Shown: positions 16,544 to 25,043, numbered from the stretch's first letter. The stretch: 26,060 nt of DNA from Angelakisella sp. (GCA_020024515.1 JAHHTR010000021.1:1-26060); one strand, 5' to 3'. Numbers and translations are program-made. Notes: generated from the letters alone by a model not told the origin.

Positions 16544-17413
16544 TCAAGTACCTTCGGAGCCTGCAACAATTTCGGTAATTTCCTGTGTGATTGCCGATTG
16601 TCTTGCTCTGTTGTATTTTAGGCTCAATGTTTCTATCATTTCGCCTGCGTTTTTACTAGCCGAATCCATAGCGGTACGTCTTGCACCAAGTTCTGATGCC
16701 CACGCCTCGCTTATTGCACCATATATCATACCTGATATATATTCCGGAACAATAGAATCGAAAACAGTTTCACTAGAAGGTTCGTAAATTGTCATCATTT
16801 TAGACTTGTTGTCAGTTTCCTTATTTTCTTTCTCTATTGACAGAGGAAGAATTTTTATAACATCGGGAGTTTGTGACAACATAGACTCAAAACGAGTGTA
16901 TGCTATATGGAGCTCGTCAAAATGTTTACTCAAAAACTCTTTTGAAATAAGTCTGCTTATCTCAAAACAATCGCTGACAGATACATCTTCGGCAACTGCA
17001 AATTCTTTTGTTAGAATTTCGTAGCCACGTTTGTCAAAGTATTCCACTGCCTTTTTACCGATAGGCAAAATAGCAATTTCTTCTTTTGAACGTTCGCTGA
17101 TATGGTTTATGACAGTTTTAAACAAGTTGTTGTTATAACCGCCGGCAAGTCCCCTGTCACCTGCGATAACGATATAGCCAACCTTTTTTACATTTCTTTT
17201 AATTACAAAATCAGATGTAAATTCGCGGTTATTTTCTATAATGTCGCAAAGAGTATCGTGGAGAATTTTAAAGTAAGGTCTGCTTTTTTCAACTCTCTCT
17301 TTTGCCTTGCGGAGTTTAGATGAGGCTACAAGCTCCATAGCTTTTGTAATCTGCATAGTGCTTTCAACACTTTTTATGCGGATTTTTATATTTTTCATTG
17401 AAGCGCCTGCCAT
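16544..17413 (-). CDS. atpG: ATP synthase F1 gamma subunit
   Basis: Rotor shaft of F1, 289 residues. The N-terminal coiled-coil helix (MKNIKIRIKSVESTMQITKAM) and the C-terminal helix (ELGARRTAMDSASKNAGEMIETL...YNRARQSAITQEITEIV) are the conserved parts that fill the alpha3beta3 cavity. The middle Rossmann-like region contains IAGDRGLAGGYNNN. AAAGGGG lies seven bases before the ATG at 17413. A second ATG five codons on is possible but has no better ribosome binding site. Confidence 0.96.
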   Translation of the reverse strand: MAGASMKNIKIRIKSVESTMQITKAMELVASSKLRKAKERVEKSRPYFKILHDTLCDIIENNREFTSDFVIKRNVKKVGYIVIAGDRGLAGGYNNNLFKTVINHISERSKEEIAILPIGKKAVEYFDKRGYEILTKEFAVAEDVSVSDCFEISRLISKEFLSKHFDELHIAYTRFESMLSQTPDVIKILPLSIEKENKETDNKSKMMTIYEPSSETVFDSIVPEYISGMIYGAISEAWASELGARRTAMDSASKNAGEMIETLSLKYNRARQSAITQEITEIVAGSEGT

Positions 17414-17482
17414 ATATTAACCCCTTTCCTTTTACATACAAAATATTTTATATTAAAATATTATATTGTTTTATACTGCTTA

Positions 17483-18997
17483 TTATTTTGTTTGTAGGAA
17501 AGATTTCTTTGTTTCATCTATGGCATTGCGAAGCATATTTTCTGCTTCTTGACTTAGCGCACCTGTATTGTGGATAATGTTTGTATATTCGGTGTACCTT
17601 ACCTCGATAGTTTTGTAAAGCTCTTGTTCAAATGCTTTTACATCACTAACTTCGATATCGTCAAGATGATTGTTGACAACAGCATAGATTATAGCAACTT
17701 GGTTAGCTACGTCAACAGGTGTGTTTCTGTCTTGTTTCAGAACTTCAACAACACGTGCACCTTGTGCAAGACGACGTTTTGTATCTGCGTCTAGGTCAGA
17801 ACCGAATTGTGCAAAACTTTGTAGCTCACGATATTGTGAATATAGAAGTTTTAGGCTACCTGAAACTTTTTTCATAGCTTTTATCTGTGCTGAACCACCA
17901 ACACGGCTAACAGAAATACCCGGATTAACAGCCGGCATAATACCTGCATGGAATAGCTCTGTTTCTAGGAATATCTGTCCGTCTGTAATAGAAATTACGT
18001 TTGTTGGAATGTAAGCTGATACGTCGCCTGCCTGTGTTTCGATAATAGGCAAAGCTGTTATACTGCCACCACCGTATTCCGGAGCCACACGTGCAGCACG
18101 TTCAAGCAAACGGCTGTGTAGGTAGAATACGTCACCTGGGTACGCTTCACGTCCGGGTGGACGACGAATTAGCAGTGATAGCGCACGGTAAGCAACTGCG
18201 TGTTTTGACAAATCATCATAAACAATAAGTACATCTTTACCTTGTGCCATAAAGTATTCTGCTATTGCACAACCTGAGTATGGAGCAATATATTGTAGAG
18301 GAGCAAGTTCGCTTGCTGTTGAAGATACAACTATTGTGTAGTCCATAGCACCGTTATTGTGAAGTGTTTCTACAAGGTTTGCAACAGTTGAATTCTTTTG
18401 ACCGATAGCAACATAGATACAAATAACATCTTTACCTTTTTGGTTGATGATAGTATCGGTTGCAATAACAGTTTTACCTGTTTGACGGTCGCCGATGATA
18501 AGCTCACGTTGACCACGACCAATAGGAATCATACTGTCAATAGCTTTGATACCTGTTTGTAGCGGAACAGAAACACTCTTTCTTTCGATGATTCCGGGAG
18601 CATTGCTTTCGATAGGTCTGAATTCTTTTGTCTCTATTGGGCCTTTTCCATCAATAGGTTGACCCAGTGCGTTTACAACACGACCAATCATTGATTCGCC
18701 AACAGGAACAGAAACAACTTTACCTGTACGTTTAATGATGTCGCCCTCTTTTATACCTTGGTCAGAACCCAGCATAACTATTGATACTGAGTTTTCTTCA
18801 AGGTTAAGAGCCATGCCGTATTCGCCATTTGAAAACTCAACAAGTTCGTTCGCCATACATTTTTCAAGGCCGTATGCCTTTGCTATACCGTCACCTACTA
18901 GGATAACTGTACCTGTTTCGTTTTGTTCTATTTTTGATTCATAATTTTTTATCTGACTTTTAATTATACTGCTTATTTCGTCAGGACGTAATTGCAT
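17483..18997 (-). CDS. atpA: ATP synthase F1 alpha subunit
   Basis: Non-catalytic nucleotide-binding subunit of F1, 504 residues from the chosen start. It has the Walker A loop GDRQTGKT, VCIYVAIGQK, the LIVYDDLSKHAVAYR Walker B region and SISRVGG-type motif SVSRVGGSAQ. The open frame could begin six codons earlier (ATG at 19015), but no ribosome binding site precedes that ATG. GGTGAG lies three bases before the ATG at 18997, the spacing expected when the 5' end of anti-SD pairs. The resulting N-terminus MQLRPDEISSIIKSQI is the family's standard start. It lies between atpH and atpG in the usual order. Confidence 0.96.
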   Translation of the reverse strand: MQLRPDEISSIIKSQIKNYESKIEQNETGTVILVGDGIAKAYGLEKCMANELVEFSNGEYGMALNLEENSVSIVMLGSDQGIKEGDIIKRTGKVVSVPVGESMIGRVVNALGQPIDGKGPIETKEFRPIESNAPGIIERKSVSVPLQTGIKAIDSMIPIGRGQRELIIGDRQTGKTVIATDTIINQKGKDVICIYVAIGQKNSTVANLVETLHNNGAMDYTIVVSSTASELAPLQYIAPYSGCAIAEYFMAQGKDVLIVYDDLSKHAVAYRALSLLIRRPPGREAYPGDVFYLHSRLLERAARVAPEYGGGSITALPIIETQAGDVSAYIPTNVISITDGQIFLETELFHAGIMPAVNPGISVSRVGGSAQIKAMKKVSGSLKLLYSQYRELQSFAQFGSDLDADTKRRLAQGARVVEVLKQDRNTPVDVANQVAIIYAVVNNHLDDIEVSDVKAFEQELYKTIEVRYTEYTNIIHNTGALSQEAENMLRNAIDETKKSFLQTK

Positions 18998-19053
18998 AGT
19001 CTCACCAACTTTCATTATTCTGCAAGTATAGTGCAGTTTATCTAATTTTTATA

Positions 19054-19596
19054 TTAATATGCTGTTAAATTAAGCAAGGATTTGCGTATAGCATCTATTT
19101 TGCTCTTAACACTACTTTCAAGCTGTACACCTTCCATTTGTAGTTCTATACCGGCAATAATTTTTGTGTCAACTTTATTTGTTATAGAAACTTTTTTACC
19201 TGTAACGGTTTCAAGTTTAGTACAAAGCTTTTGCATTAATTCGTCACTTAGAGTAATTGCTGTAACAGCAGTAACATCAATAATGTTATTATCGGTGTTA
19301 TATCTGTTTCTAAACTCTGTTGCACATTCACAAAAATAATTGATGTAAGAATTTTCAACAAGAATTTTCATAAAGTTTAGTATAGATATATCAATTTTAT
19401 CTTTAAAACTGTTATCTAAAATTTCAAGTCTTTCTTGTTTTTTTAGGTTAGGCGCATTTAAAAGTTTTGCAAATTGCGGATTTTCGGTAAATCCGTCTTT
19501 TAGCACTATCAGTTGATTTAAAATATCCTCTGTATTGCCGTTTTCCATGCTAAGTTCATACAAAGCACCGCCATAAGCTTTTGCTACTTCTGTCAT
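19054..19596 (-). CDS. atpH: ATP synthase delta subunit
   Basis: Peripheral-stalk connector (OSCP homologue) of 180 residues that ties subunit b to the top of F1. The N-terminal helical domain begins VAKAYGGALYELSMENG; the C-terminal domain ends with KVDTKIIAGIELQMEGVQLESSVKSKI, a conserved feature of the family. Its ATG overlaps the stop of atpF in the form ATGA, so translation is probably coupled. Confidence 0.94.
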   Translation of the reverse strand: MTEVAKAYGGALYELSMENGNTEDILNQLIVLKDGFTENPQFAKLLNAPNLKKQERLEILDNSFKDKIDISILNFMKILVENSYINYFCECATEFRNRYNTDNNIIDVTAVTAITLSDELMQKLCTKLETVTGKKVSITNKVDTKIIAGIELQMEGVQLESSVKSKIDAIRKSLLNLTAY

Positions 19597-20093
19597 ACAG
19601 CATCACCAACATTATTGATAAATTCTTCAATAAGCCTTTCGTGGTCTTTTGCTGAAATTTCTTTTTCAACAACTTTTGATGCAATATTAATAGCAATATC
19701 AGATATTTCATCTTTAATTTCGTTAAGAGCTTTTTTACGTTCTTGCTCAATTTCAACATTAGCTTTTGCAGTAATATTGCTTGCTTGTTCATGAGCTTCA
19801 CGCACTATGTCTTCACTTTGTTTTTGAGCTTTTTGATTTGCACTGGCTATTATCTCAACAGCTTCTTCTTTGGCTTGTTTAAGATGTGTTTCATAATTTT
19901 CTTTTAATTCTTGTGCAGTTTTGTTTGCCTCATTTGCACTGCTATACAAAGTATCTATTTCGGCTTGTCTTTTGTTTAGAATATTTTGTACAGGTTTAAA
20001 TAAAAATTTTTTTATAAGCAAAAACAGTATAAGTAAGTTACACCATTGTGCTATGACTGTCCACACCTCAATAGAAACAAGTTCTTGATTCAT
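19593..20093 (-). CDS. atpF: ATP synthase Fo subunit b
   Basis: Peripheral-stalk subunit of 166 residues. A single N-terminal membrane helix (about residues 9-30, WTVIAQWCNLLILFLLIKKFLF) is followed by a long charged Ala/Glu/Lys-rich coiled coil to the C-terminus. It has a single b gene here, so the stalk would be a homodimer. AAAGGAGGG is a strong ribosome binding site seven bases upstream. Order and overlap with atpH are canonical. Confidence 0.94.
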   Translation of the reverse strand: MNQELVSIEVWTVIAQWCNLLILFLLIKKFLFKPVQNILNKRQAEIDTLYSSANEANKTAQELKENYETHLKQAKEEAVEIIASANQKAQKQSEDIVREAHEQASNITAKANVEIEQERKKALNEIKDEISDIAINIASKVVEKEISAKDHERLIEEFINNVGDAV

Positions 20094-20156
20094 AAAAGCC
20101 CTCCTTTCTAACCGTTTTGTTAATCAAATATAGTTTTTATTTTGCGTATTTAAATA

Positions 20157-20411
20157 TTAAAGTTTGCCAATGAATGGATTAACAAATAGTAGTATTAGGG
20201 CAACGATGAAACCGTAGATACCTGTTGTTTCCGCAACGGCACAACCTAGTAGCATTGTTTGTGTAACTTCACCTTTGCACTCCGGTTGACGACCGATAGC
20301 TTCACACGCTTTACCAACTGCGTAACCTTCACCTATACCGGGGCCTATACCTGCTATCATAGCTAGACCTGCACCTATTGCTGATGCTGCTAAAACAATC
20401 GCTTTTTCCAT
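20157..20411 (-). CDS. atpE: ATP synthase Fo c subunit, two-carboxylate Na+ type
   Basis: Ring-forming ion-carrying hairpin of 84 residues: helix 1 about 4-35, the polar RQPE loop at 41-44, helix 2 about 49-80. The ion-site carboxylate is Glu61 in AVAETTGIYG. Helix 1 carries a second carboxylate, Glu28 in GIGEGYAVGK, where Ilyobacter tartaricus has Gln32 and Fusobacterium nucleatum has Glu. Thr62, Thr63 and Tyr66 match the Na+-ligand pattern. The sequence therefore shows the two-carboxylate Na+-binding motif known from F. nucleatum; sodium coupling is an inference by homology. GGAGGA nine bases upstream is a strong ribosome binding site, fitting the high copy number of c. Confidence 0.95.
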   Translation of the reverse strand: MEKAIVLAASAIGAGLAMIAGIGPGIGEGYAVGKACEAIGRQPECKGEVTQTMLLGCAVAETTGIYGFIVALILLFVNPFIGKL

Positions 20412-20510
20412 AATATTTTTCCTCCAAATAAATATAATTTAGTTTTTTTATTTTCTATGCTATAAGTATTGTTTTCTTATAACATTGATTGATGATTTTT
20501 TTGTGTCTTA

Positions 20511-21242
20511 TTATTCTGCTGCCGAAGAAATGTACATCATTGTAAGCATTGTAAAGATGAATGCTTGCAAACAGCCCGAGAATAAATCGAAATATACCGA
20601 TAAAAATGCCGGTAGACCAACTTGAAATAGTGGAATATTGTTGATAGCTTGCGGTAACCAACCAAGCAGTGCATGGCTAAGAGCCGCCAATGCCGCATAT
20701 ACAAGAGTTGTTATTACAGAGCCGGAAACAATATTACCAAAATGACGAAATGCCATAGAAATAGGTGTTGCTATTTCACTGATAATATTAAAAGGTGTAA
20801 GTACAGCTATTGGCTGTGTATAACCTTTTAAGTATCCCAAAGGTCCGTTTGTCTTTATCTTAGTATATGTGATTAAAACAAATACAAGTAAAGCCCAAGC
20901 AAGCTCAGTGGATAAATCAGCTGTTGGAGAATACATACCTGTTAAACTGATAAGATTACTTACCATAGACAGTACAAACAGTGAAGCGATAAAAGGCACA
21001 TAGCCTTTGAATTTTTCACCCATATTGCCGCAAACAAAGTTATTGGCTGTCTCAACTAAAAATTCTGCAACGATTTGTTTTTTGCTTGTTGCATGTACTT
21101 TCAGTCCACGTGTCAGCCAAATACAAAGTCCTACAATAATAGCCATAACTATCCATGTATTAACAAGTGTTTCTGTTATCGGTATTCCGCCAAAAATCGG
21201 AATTTTATAATAAATTTTAGCACCTGAAACGGAAATTTCCAT
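20511..21242 (-). CDS. atpB: ATP synthase Fo subunit a
   Basis: Stator channel subunit of 243 residues with about five or six membrane helices. The essential helix has Arg166 in PISMAFRHFGNIVSGSV, the residue that resets the c-ring carboxylate during rotation. The FRHFGN form (His after Arg) is like other clostridial a subunits rather than the FRLFGN of many H+ enzymes. The gene begins immediately after the stop of the atpI-like gene (TAG then ATG). A 99-base AT-rich spacer with a weak hairpin (TATAAG/CTTATA, about 20461-20480) separates it from atpE. Confidence 0.95.
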   Translation of the reverse strand: MEISVSGAKIYYKIPIFGGIPITETLVNTWIVMAIIVGLCIWLTRGLKVHATSKKQIVAEFLVETANNFVCGNMGEKFKGYVPFIASLFVLSMVSNLISLTGMYSPTADLSTELAWALLVFVLITYTKIKTNGPLGYLKGYTQPIAVLTPFNIISEIATPISMAFRHFGNIVSGSVITTLVYAALAALSHALLGWLPQAINNIPLFQVGLPAFLSVYFDLFSGCLQAFIFTMLTMMYISSAAE

Positions 21243-21647
21243 CTAGTTTTCCTCCTTCTTGTTTATTTTATGGTTTTTTATAGTCATAACAAAAATGGTT
21301 ATGCGAGGAAATAAAATAGGGCAAATAACTGCTACCCAGTTAAATATTGGGACAAATACACCCAATGCACCTACTCCCAGTGTAGCAAGCATACGCATAC
21401 TGTAAGAAAATTGCATAATTGATCTGCTTCTGTTTTCGTTTTCTTCATTTGTTGCTTTTTGTACAGTTAAGCCCATCAAAAAGAAATTGAGAATTGCCCA
21501 ACCACTACCCAAAAGAGTCCCTAATATGACAGTATAATCAAATTTTTTGAATATCAGAAAAGCTACCAACATAATTGCAGATAAAGAAAGTGTACCTATT
21601 GCAATATTGGAAGTTTCTTTTTTTACAGCCGATTGTACTTTAATCAT
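21243..21647 (-). CDS. atpI: AtpI-like ATP synthase accessory membrane protein
   Basis: Membrane protein of 134 residues with four hydrophobic segments (roughly 15-34, 38-60, 84-104 and 106-126) and a charged loop (residues 64-76) between the second and third. Position directly before atpB and the fold pattern match the ATP synthase subunit I family, which is thought to help assemble the c ring, notably in Na+ enzymes. Sequence conservation in this family is low, so the call rests mostly on context. GAAAGGA precedes the ATG. It touches atpB without a gap. Confidence 0.82.
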   Translation of the reverse strand: MIKVQSAVKKETSNIAIGTLSLSAIMLVAFLIFKKFDYTVILGTLLGSGWAILNFFLMGLTVQKATNEENENRSRSIMQFSYSMRMLATLGVGALGVFVPIFNWVAVICPILFPRITIFVMTIKNHKINKKEEN

Positions 21648-21681
21648 ATAAATTTAGTCCTTTCAGTTTTTATTAAAATAT

Positions 21682-22128
21682 TTAAGAGAACATATAGATA
21701 AAAGCCAAAAATATAATAAGTGTTCCGAAAATACGTATATTTATCAAATTAAAAATAGTGGGTTCGGAATATCTATGCAGTTCCATAACATAATGTTTGT
21801 TGACAGTTAAGTATTTTAAAAATGTGAAAAAAGATTTCTGATTTTCTTTGGATTAATATATTCAGCACCGTTAGGATAGGTAAAAACATATTTTATATCG
21901 TTGTGTTTATTTTTATAAATATGATATTTATATGTATTGAAATTGTTTTTTTATGGTTTGTCTGTTTAAATTTACGATATATTTTTCGTTGTCATACAAA
22001 ACAATGAAATTTTGAGGTTTCATAAATGAGATAAAATTCATAGTAACGATAGGTGTTACCATTATCAGATTTTTATGTGAAACAAACAGCCAAACAAAAT
22101 TTTGTTCATTTTGTTTTTTCATTATCAA
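21682..22128 (-). pseudogene. Possible decayed small gene between atpZ and atpI
   Basis: A 477-base gap inside the operon carries coding-like peptides in three successive minus-strand frames. A 66-residue frame (22128-21928) starts at TTG overlapping the atpZ stop, or at ATG 22122. A second frame then encodes a stretch containing KYVFTYPNGAEYINPKKIRN. A third encodes MELHRYSEPTIFNL followed by a hydrophobic helix, ending at 21682. None has a good ribosome binding site. A single gene broken by frameshifts would explain this; an untranslated spacer, or a short real protein at 21928-22128, are alternatives. I recognise no family. Confidence 0.3.
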
Positions 22129-22391
22129 TGTTTATTGAAGCCAGTGGGCGTTTTTGTTTCTTTATTTGCTTTTTTTGATTGATAGCGAATAAATTCCACA
22201 AGACCACTGACAGAAGAACCAATACCTAAGAGTATACCTACGAGAACTATCCATTCACCCATATTAAATCTGTTTTTTAACCAAGATGCACCCCATATAC
22301 AAATGACAAGTGGAGTAGCAACAGTTAAGCCTACCTGTGTAAGCAGAGTTATATTCTTAAATATTTGCAGATTATTAGATTTATTATCCAT
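22125..22391 (-). CDS. atpZ: AtpZ/AtpI-family protein, first gene of atp operon
   Basis: Small membrane protein of 88 residues with two hydrophobic helices (about 16-35 and 44-66) joined by a short loop, KNRFNMGEW. This is the shape of the AtpZ family of putative ATP synthase accessory proteins, which in other bacteria form a small ion channel with AtpI. The second helix has the Gly-rich pattern LVGILLGIGSSVSGLVEF common in the family. AAAAGGGAT lies upstream of the ATG and a good promoter about 130 bases upstream. The function in the operon is not settled in general. Confidence 0.82.
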   Translation of the reverse strand: MDNKSNNLQIFKNITLLTQVGLTVATPLVICIWGASWLKNRFNMGEWIVLVGILLGIGSSVSGLVEFIRYQSKKANKETKTPTGFNKH

Positions 22392-22410
22392 ACAAATCCC
22401 TTTTCAATAA

Positions 22411-22423
22411 GGTGCTATGCACC
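22411..22423. other. Small hairpin in the atp operon leader
   Basis: GGTGC-TAT-GCACC can form a compact five-pair hairpin about 20 bases before atpZ. It may stabilise the 5' end of the mRNA or tune translation; no riboswitch family is evident. Confidence 0.3.
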
Positions 22424-22520
22424 ATAATTCAACATTATCGGTTGAGAAAATTTGTCCATTCATCGAAAAAATAAAATGTAATCTATTTAACTAAATTTGA
22501 TTTTACTTTTACTTGTTGAT

Positions 22521-22549
22521 ATTATAACAAATCCATAATATTTTTGCAA
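22521..22549 (-). promoter_or_regulatory. Predicted promoter of the ATP synthase operon
   Basis: Minus strand TTGCAA (22544-22549), 17-base spacer, perfect TATAAT (22521-22526). Initiation would give a leader of about 120 bases before atpZ. The rest of 22392-22667 is AT-rich with no gene. Confidence 0.65.
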
Positions 22550-22667
22550 TAAAAAACATACAAATTTGGTGAATAATGTCATTATATATATTTTTCATTA
22601 ATTAATATTAGTTTTATTGTAAATTTTTATTACTGATTATTAAAAAAGTATTAACATTTATATTATT

Positions 22668-23522
22668 TTAATTATTTTTAGTGGGTAAAGTTGGTTTAAA
22701 GTCTTGAAAAATAAACATATCAAAATCATCATAACATTTTTTCATATCATTATGAGTATGAATAGTCCATGTTACACCAACACTTCCCAGTAGTTTACAT
22801 ATTCTGCGTGAAATTGAATTTTTGTATTTATGGTTATATGCAATAAAGTCAGGTCTTGCAAGAAAGTTACTTAATAAATGACGAGTACAAAATGCAGCTA
22901 AGTCATATTTTCTGCCGGAAGTTTCGTTATTCTTATAATCTTCTTTAAAGTTAGATGAAAGTTGTCCGCGTAAAATATTCGGATAATGCTTTCTAAACCA
23001 AGCAACACCCATCGGATTAAATGATTCAACGCAGTATAGTCCTTTGTAGTCTTTTAAACATTCCATAGTTTTTTCACATACATGAGCTATATTTGTGTAA
23101 AATTTAATTTCAATAATCAGTGGAACTTTACCGTTTACTTTTGCAAGCACATCGGAAAAAAGAGGTATGCTTTCGTTAGAGTAACATAGATTGAATTTTT
23201 GAAGTTCGTCATAATTATATTCGCTTATTTTACCGTCAATTCCACAAACACGTTTGAGTGTGCAATCGTGAAAAACGACTAATTTATCATCTTTTGTAAG
23301 CTGTACATCAAGTTCTATACCATAGTTATTCTTAACCGCAAGTTCAAATGCTCTTATGGAGTTTTCGGGAGCATCACCGTCATTATTATGAAAGCCGCGA
23401 TGTGCATAGTGCCATTTGGTAAATTCGTGATATTCCGGCTTTTTTATACGTGGGAATAGCAAAAATAAATATAATATTGACACAATTAATAGTATAGTTA
23501 TTAAATAAATTAATATGTACAT
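22668..23522 (-). CDS. Glycerophosphodiester phosphodiesterase, membrane-anchored
   Basis: Hydrolyses glycerophosphodiesters (deacylated phospholipids) to glycerol-3-phosphate and an alcohol, and could also act on related polymers. The protein has 284 residues. Residues 1-24 are one uncleaved hydrophobic helix (few charged residues, no signal-peptidase site), placing the enzyme on the outer membrane face. The GDPD catalytic set is intact: His41 in AHRGFHN, APEN, Glu70 and Asp72 in GIELDVQL, His85 in VFHD, and later IEIK. The gene follows the MFS gene by 79 bases with a hairpin between them; AAGAGG precedes its ATG. It may be co-transcribed with the MFS gene or read separately. Confidence 0.91.
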   Translation of the reverse strand: MYILIYLITILLIVSILYLFLLFPRIKKPEYHEFTKWHYAHRGFHNNDGDAPENSIRAFELAVKNNYGIELDVQLTKDDKLVVFHDCTLKRVCGIDGKISEYNYDELQKFNLCYSNESIPLFSDVLAKVNGKVPLIIEIKFYTNIAHVCEKTMECLKDYKGLYCVESFNPMGVAWFRKHYPNILRGQLSSNFKEDYKNNETSGRKYDLAAFCTRHLLSNFLARPDFIAYNHKYKNSISRRICKLLGSVGVTWTIHTHNDMKKCYDDFDMFIFQDFKPTLPTKNN

Positions 23523-23551
23523 TTTATAACCTCTTTTATTTGATATTTAGT

Positions 23552-23582
23552 ACAGACAGCCACAAAAATTGTGACTGTCCGT
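23552..23582 (-). other. Intercistronic hairpin between MFS and GDPD genes
   Basis: Arms 23552-23564 and 23570-23582 form a 13-bp stem (two G-U pairs in minus RNA) around a five-base loop. There is no U-run after it in the direction of transcription, so it looks like an mRNA-stabilising or processing element rather than a strong terminator. Confidence 0.5.
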
Positions 23583-23601
23583 AAATTTTAAATATATGTT
23601 T

Positions 23602-24885
23602 TTAGTCCTCTATATCAAAGTTTTCTATAAAACTTTTTTTACCGATAGGTTTTGTATCGCCGTGTCTTACAAAAAGCATTGTTATAAATGCCAATGTTGT
23701 AAAAAATGTGGCATAAGGGAACAGTGTTTTGTAAGATACATTTTGCAGTAGAAATCCTGATATTATAGGTGTAAGTATTTGTGCAGTCATAGAAAAAGTA
23801 TAGTATAAACCGGTAAATTTACCGACATCATTACCGGACGCCATATCAACAACCATTGGCAATGAGTTTACTGAGACAGTTGCCCAACCGATACCGACAA
23901 GAGCAAAAGCGACATTTATTATAGGTGTATATGTAGTTGCGAAGATAACGGAGAAATAGCTTATAAACATAAGCACAAGACCAAGCAGTATAGTTTTTTT
24001 GCGTCCGAGTTTGCTACTGATAAATCCAATTGGTATATAGCTCAAAATAGCTGCGACCATAGCAACCATTAAACAGTTTGCAAAACTACCACCCTGCAAT
24101 CCCCATACATTTTCGGCATATCGTGAAAATGCTGTTGTAACCGCATTGTATGCCGTAAACCACAAAAATATGGAAAGAAGTATGAATATAAGACTCATAC
24201 GTACATCTTTTGGCATTTTAGTCTTTGGATTTTTATTTGTTGTATTTTTTTCAACTTCTTCGGGATATTCTTCGGCTATTTGTTTTGCAACTTTGTTTTC
24301 ATTGATAGTAGAAACCAAAAAGATTATGGAAACTATCATAATAAGGGCGATACCTATGAATAGTGGTAGGTAGTTAGCTTTATTGACAGTTTTTTTGACA
24401 AGTACAGCTGTTAATAGCAGTGAATACATACCGCCTATTGCACCCATCAGATTAATAACCGCATTTGCCTTACTGCGCAGTGGTTTTGGGGTAAGGTCAG
24501 GCATAAGTGCCACAGCAGGTGAGCGATACAGTGCCATTGAAAGAAGTGTCATACCCAGTGCAACAACAAAAAGCCATATATTTGCACTAAAATCTGCGTA
24601 TATCATTATCATCATAAATATAACAGCAAGAATAGTTCCGACCAAGATAAAAGGTGTTCGTTTACCTAGTGGCGTACTTACTTTATCTGAAAGTGAACCA
24701 AGTAACGGAAGTAGTATTACTGCAAGTATATTATCTATTGCCATTATTACACCAATAGCTACTTCATTTAAATGAAAAGTATTTTGTAAAATAAGTGGGA
24801 TAATGTTGTCATAGGTTTGCCAAAAAGCACAAATTGACATAAATGCAAAACCTATAAAAAAAGTTCGCTTGTAGTTAAGTTTCAT
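23602..24885 (-). CDS. MFS transporter, sugar-carrier (SLC45/GPH-like) type
   Basis: Twelve-helix membrane carrier of 427 residues. The first cytoplasmic loop has GSLSDKVSTPLGKRTPF, the D-x-x-S/T-x-x-G-K/R-R-x-P pattern seen in SLC45-type sucrose/maltose carriers and in glycoside-cation symporters. A charged central loop (about residues 205-225, QIAEEYPEEVEKNTTNKNPK) separates the two six-helix halves, and GFISSKLGRKKTI is the second-half copy of the loop motif. Substrate cannot be read directly; an oligosaccharide such as maltose would link it to the starch operon at 96-6664, but that is inference. AAGGAG lies 6-11 bases before the ATG. It diverges from the SDR gene. Confidence 0.8.
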   Translation of the reverse strand: MKLNYKRTFFIGFAFMSICAFWQTYDNIIPLILQNTFHLNEVAIGVIMAIDNILAVILLPLLGSLSDKVSTPLGKRTPFILVGTILAVIFMMIMIYADFSANIWLFVVALGMTLLSMALYRSPAVALMPDLTPKPLRSKANAVINLMGAIGGMYSLLLTAVLVKKTVNKANYLPLFIGIALIMIVSIIFLVSTINENKVAKQIAEEYPEEVEKNTTNKNPKTKMPKDVRMSLIFILLSIFLWFTAYNAVTTAFSRYAENVWGLQGGSFANCLMVAMVAAILSYIPIGFISSKLGRKKTILLGLVLMFISYFSVIFATTYTPIINVAFALVGIGWATVSVNSLPMVVDMASGNDVGKFTGLYYTFSMTAQILTPIISGFLLQNVSYKTLFPYATFFTTLAFITMLFVRHGDTKPIGKKSFIENFDIED

Positions 24886-24975
24886 AATGCTTTTCTCCTT
24901 GTTATTTATTTAATAGAAAAGAGGTAATTTACAATTTTATTAAAATTAAACAGTATAACGTAAATCACAACAAGT

Positions 24976-25004
24976 ATGATAACATAAATATCTTAAAAAT
25001 ACAA
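24976..25004 (-). promoter_or_regulatory. Possible promoter of the MFS-GDPD genes
   Basis: Minus strand TTGTAT (24999-25004), 17-base spacer, TATCAT (24976-24981), leaving a leader of roughly 85 bases. The region is AT-rich, so the match is only suggestive. Confidence 0.4.
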
Positions 25005-25043
25005 TAAAAATTATTTTTTTTTAAAAAATAATTTGTACAAATA

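Noticed and set aside
20455..20661. 68-residue frame overlapping the 3' end of atpB
   Set aside because: Out of frame with atpB, whose conserved C-terminal helix is intact through 20511; no ribosome binding site.
23552..23582. Intrinsic terminator of the MFS gene
   Set aside because: The stem is good but no U-tract follows on the minus strand; kept only as an intercistronic hairpin.
24383..24775. 130-residue plus-strand frame inside the MFS gene
   Set aside because: Antisense shadow of membrane helices (Ser/Ile/Thr-rich), while the minus-strand frame is a full transporter.
24950..24970. A further LacI-type operator upstream of the MFS gene (TATAACGTAAA)
   Set aside because: Only half of the TAACGTTA core is present and it is not palindromic, so a shared regulon with malQ cannot be claimed.
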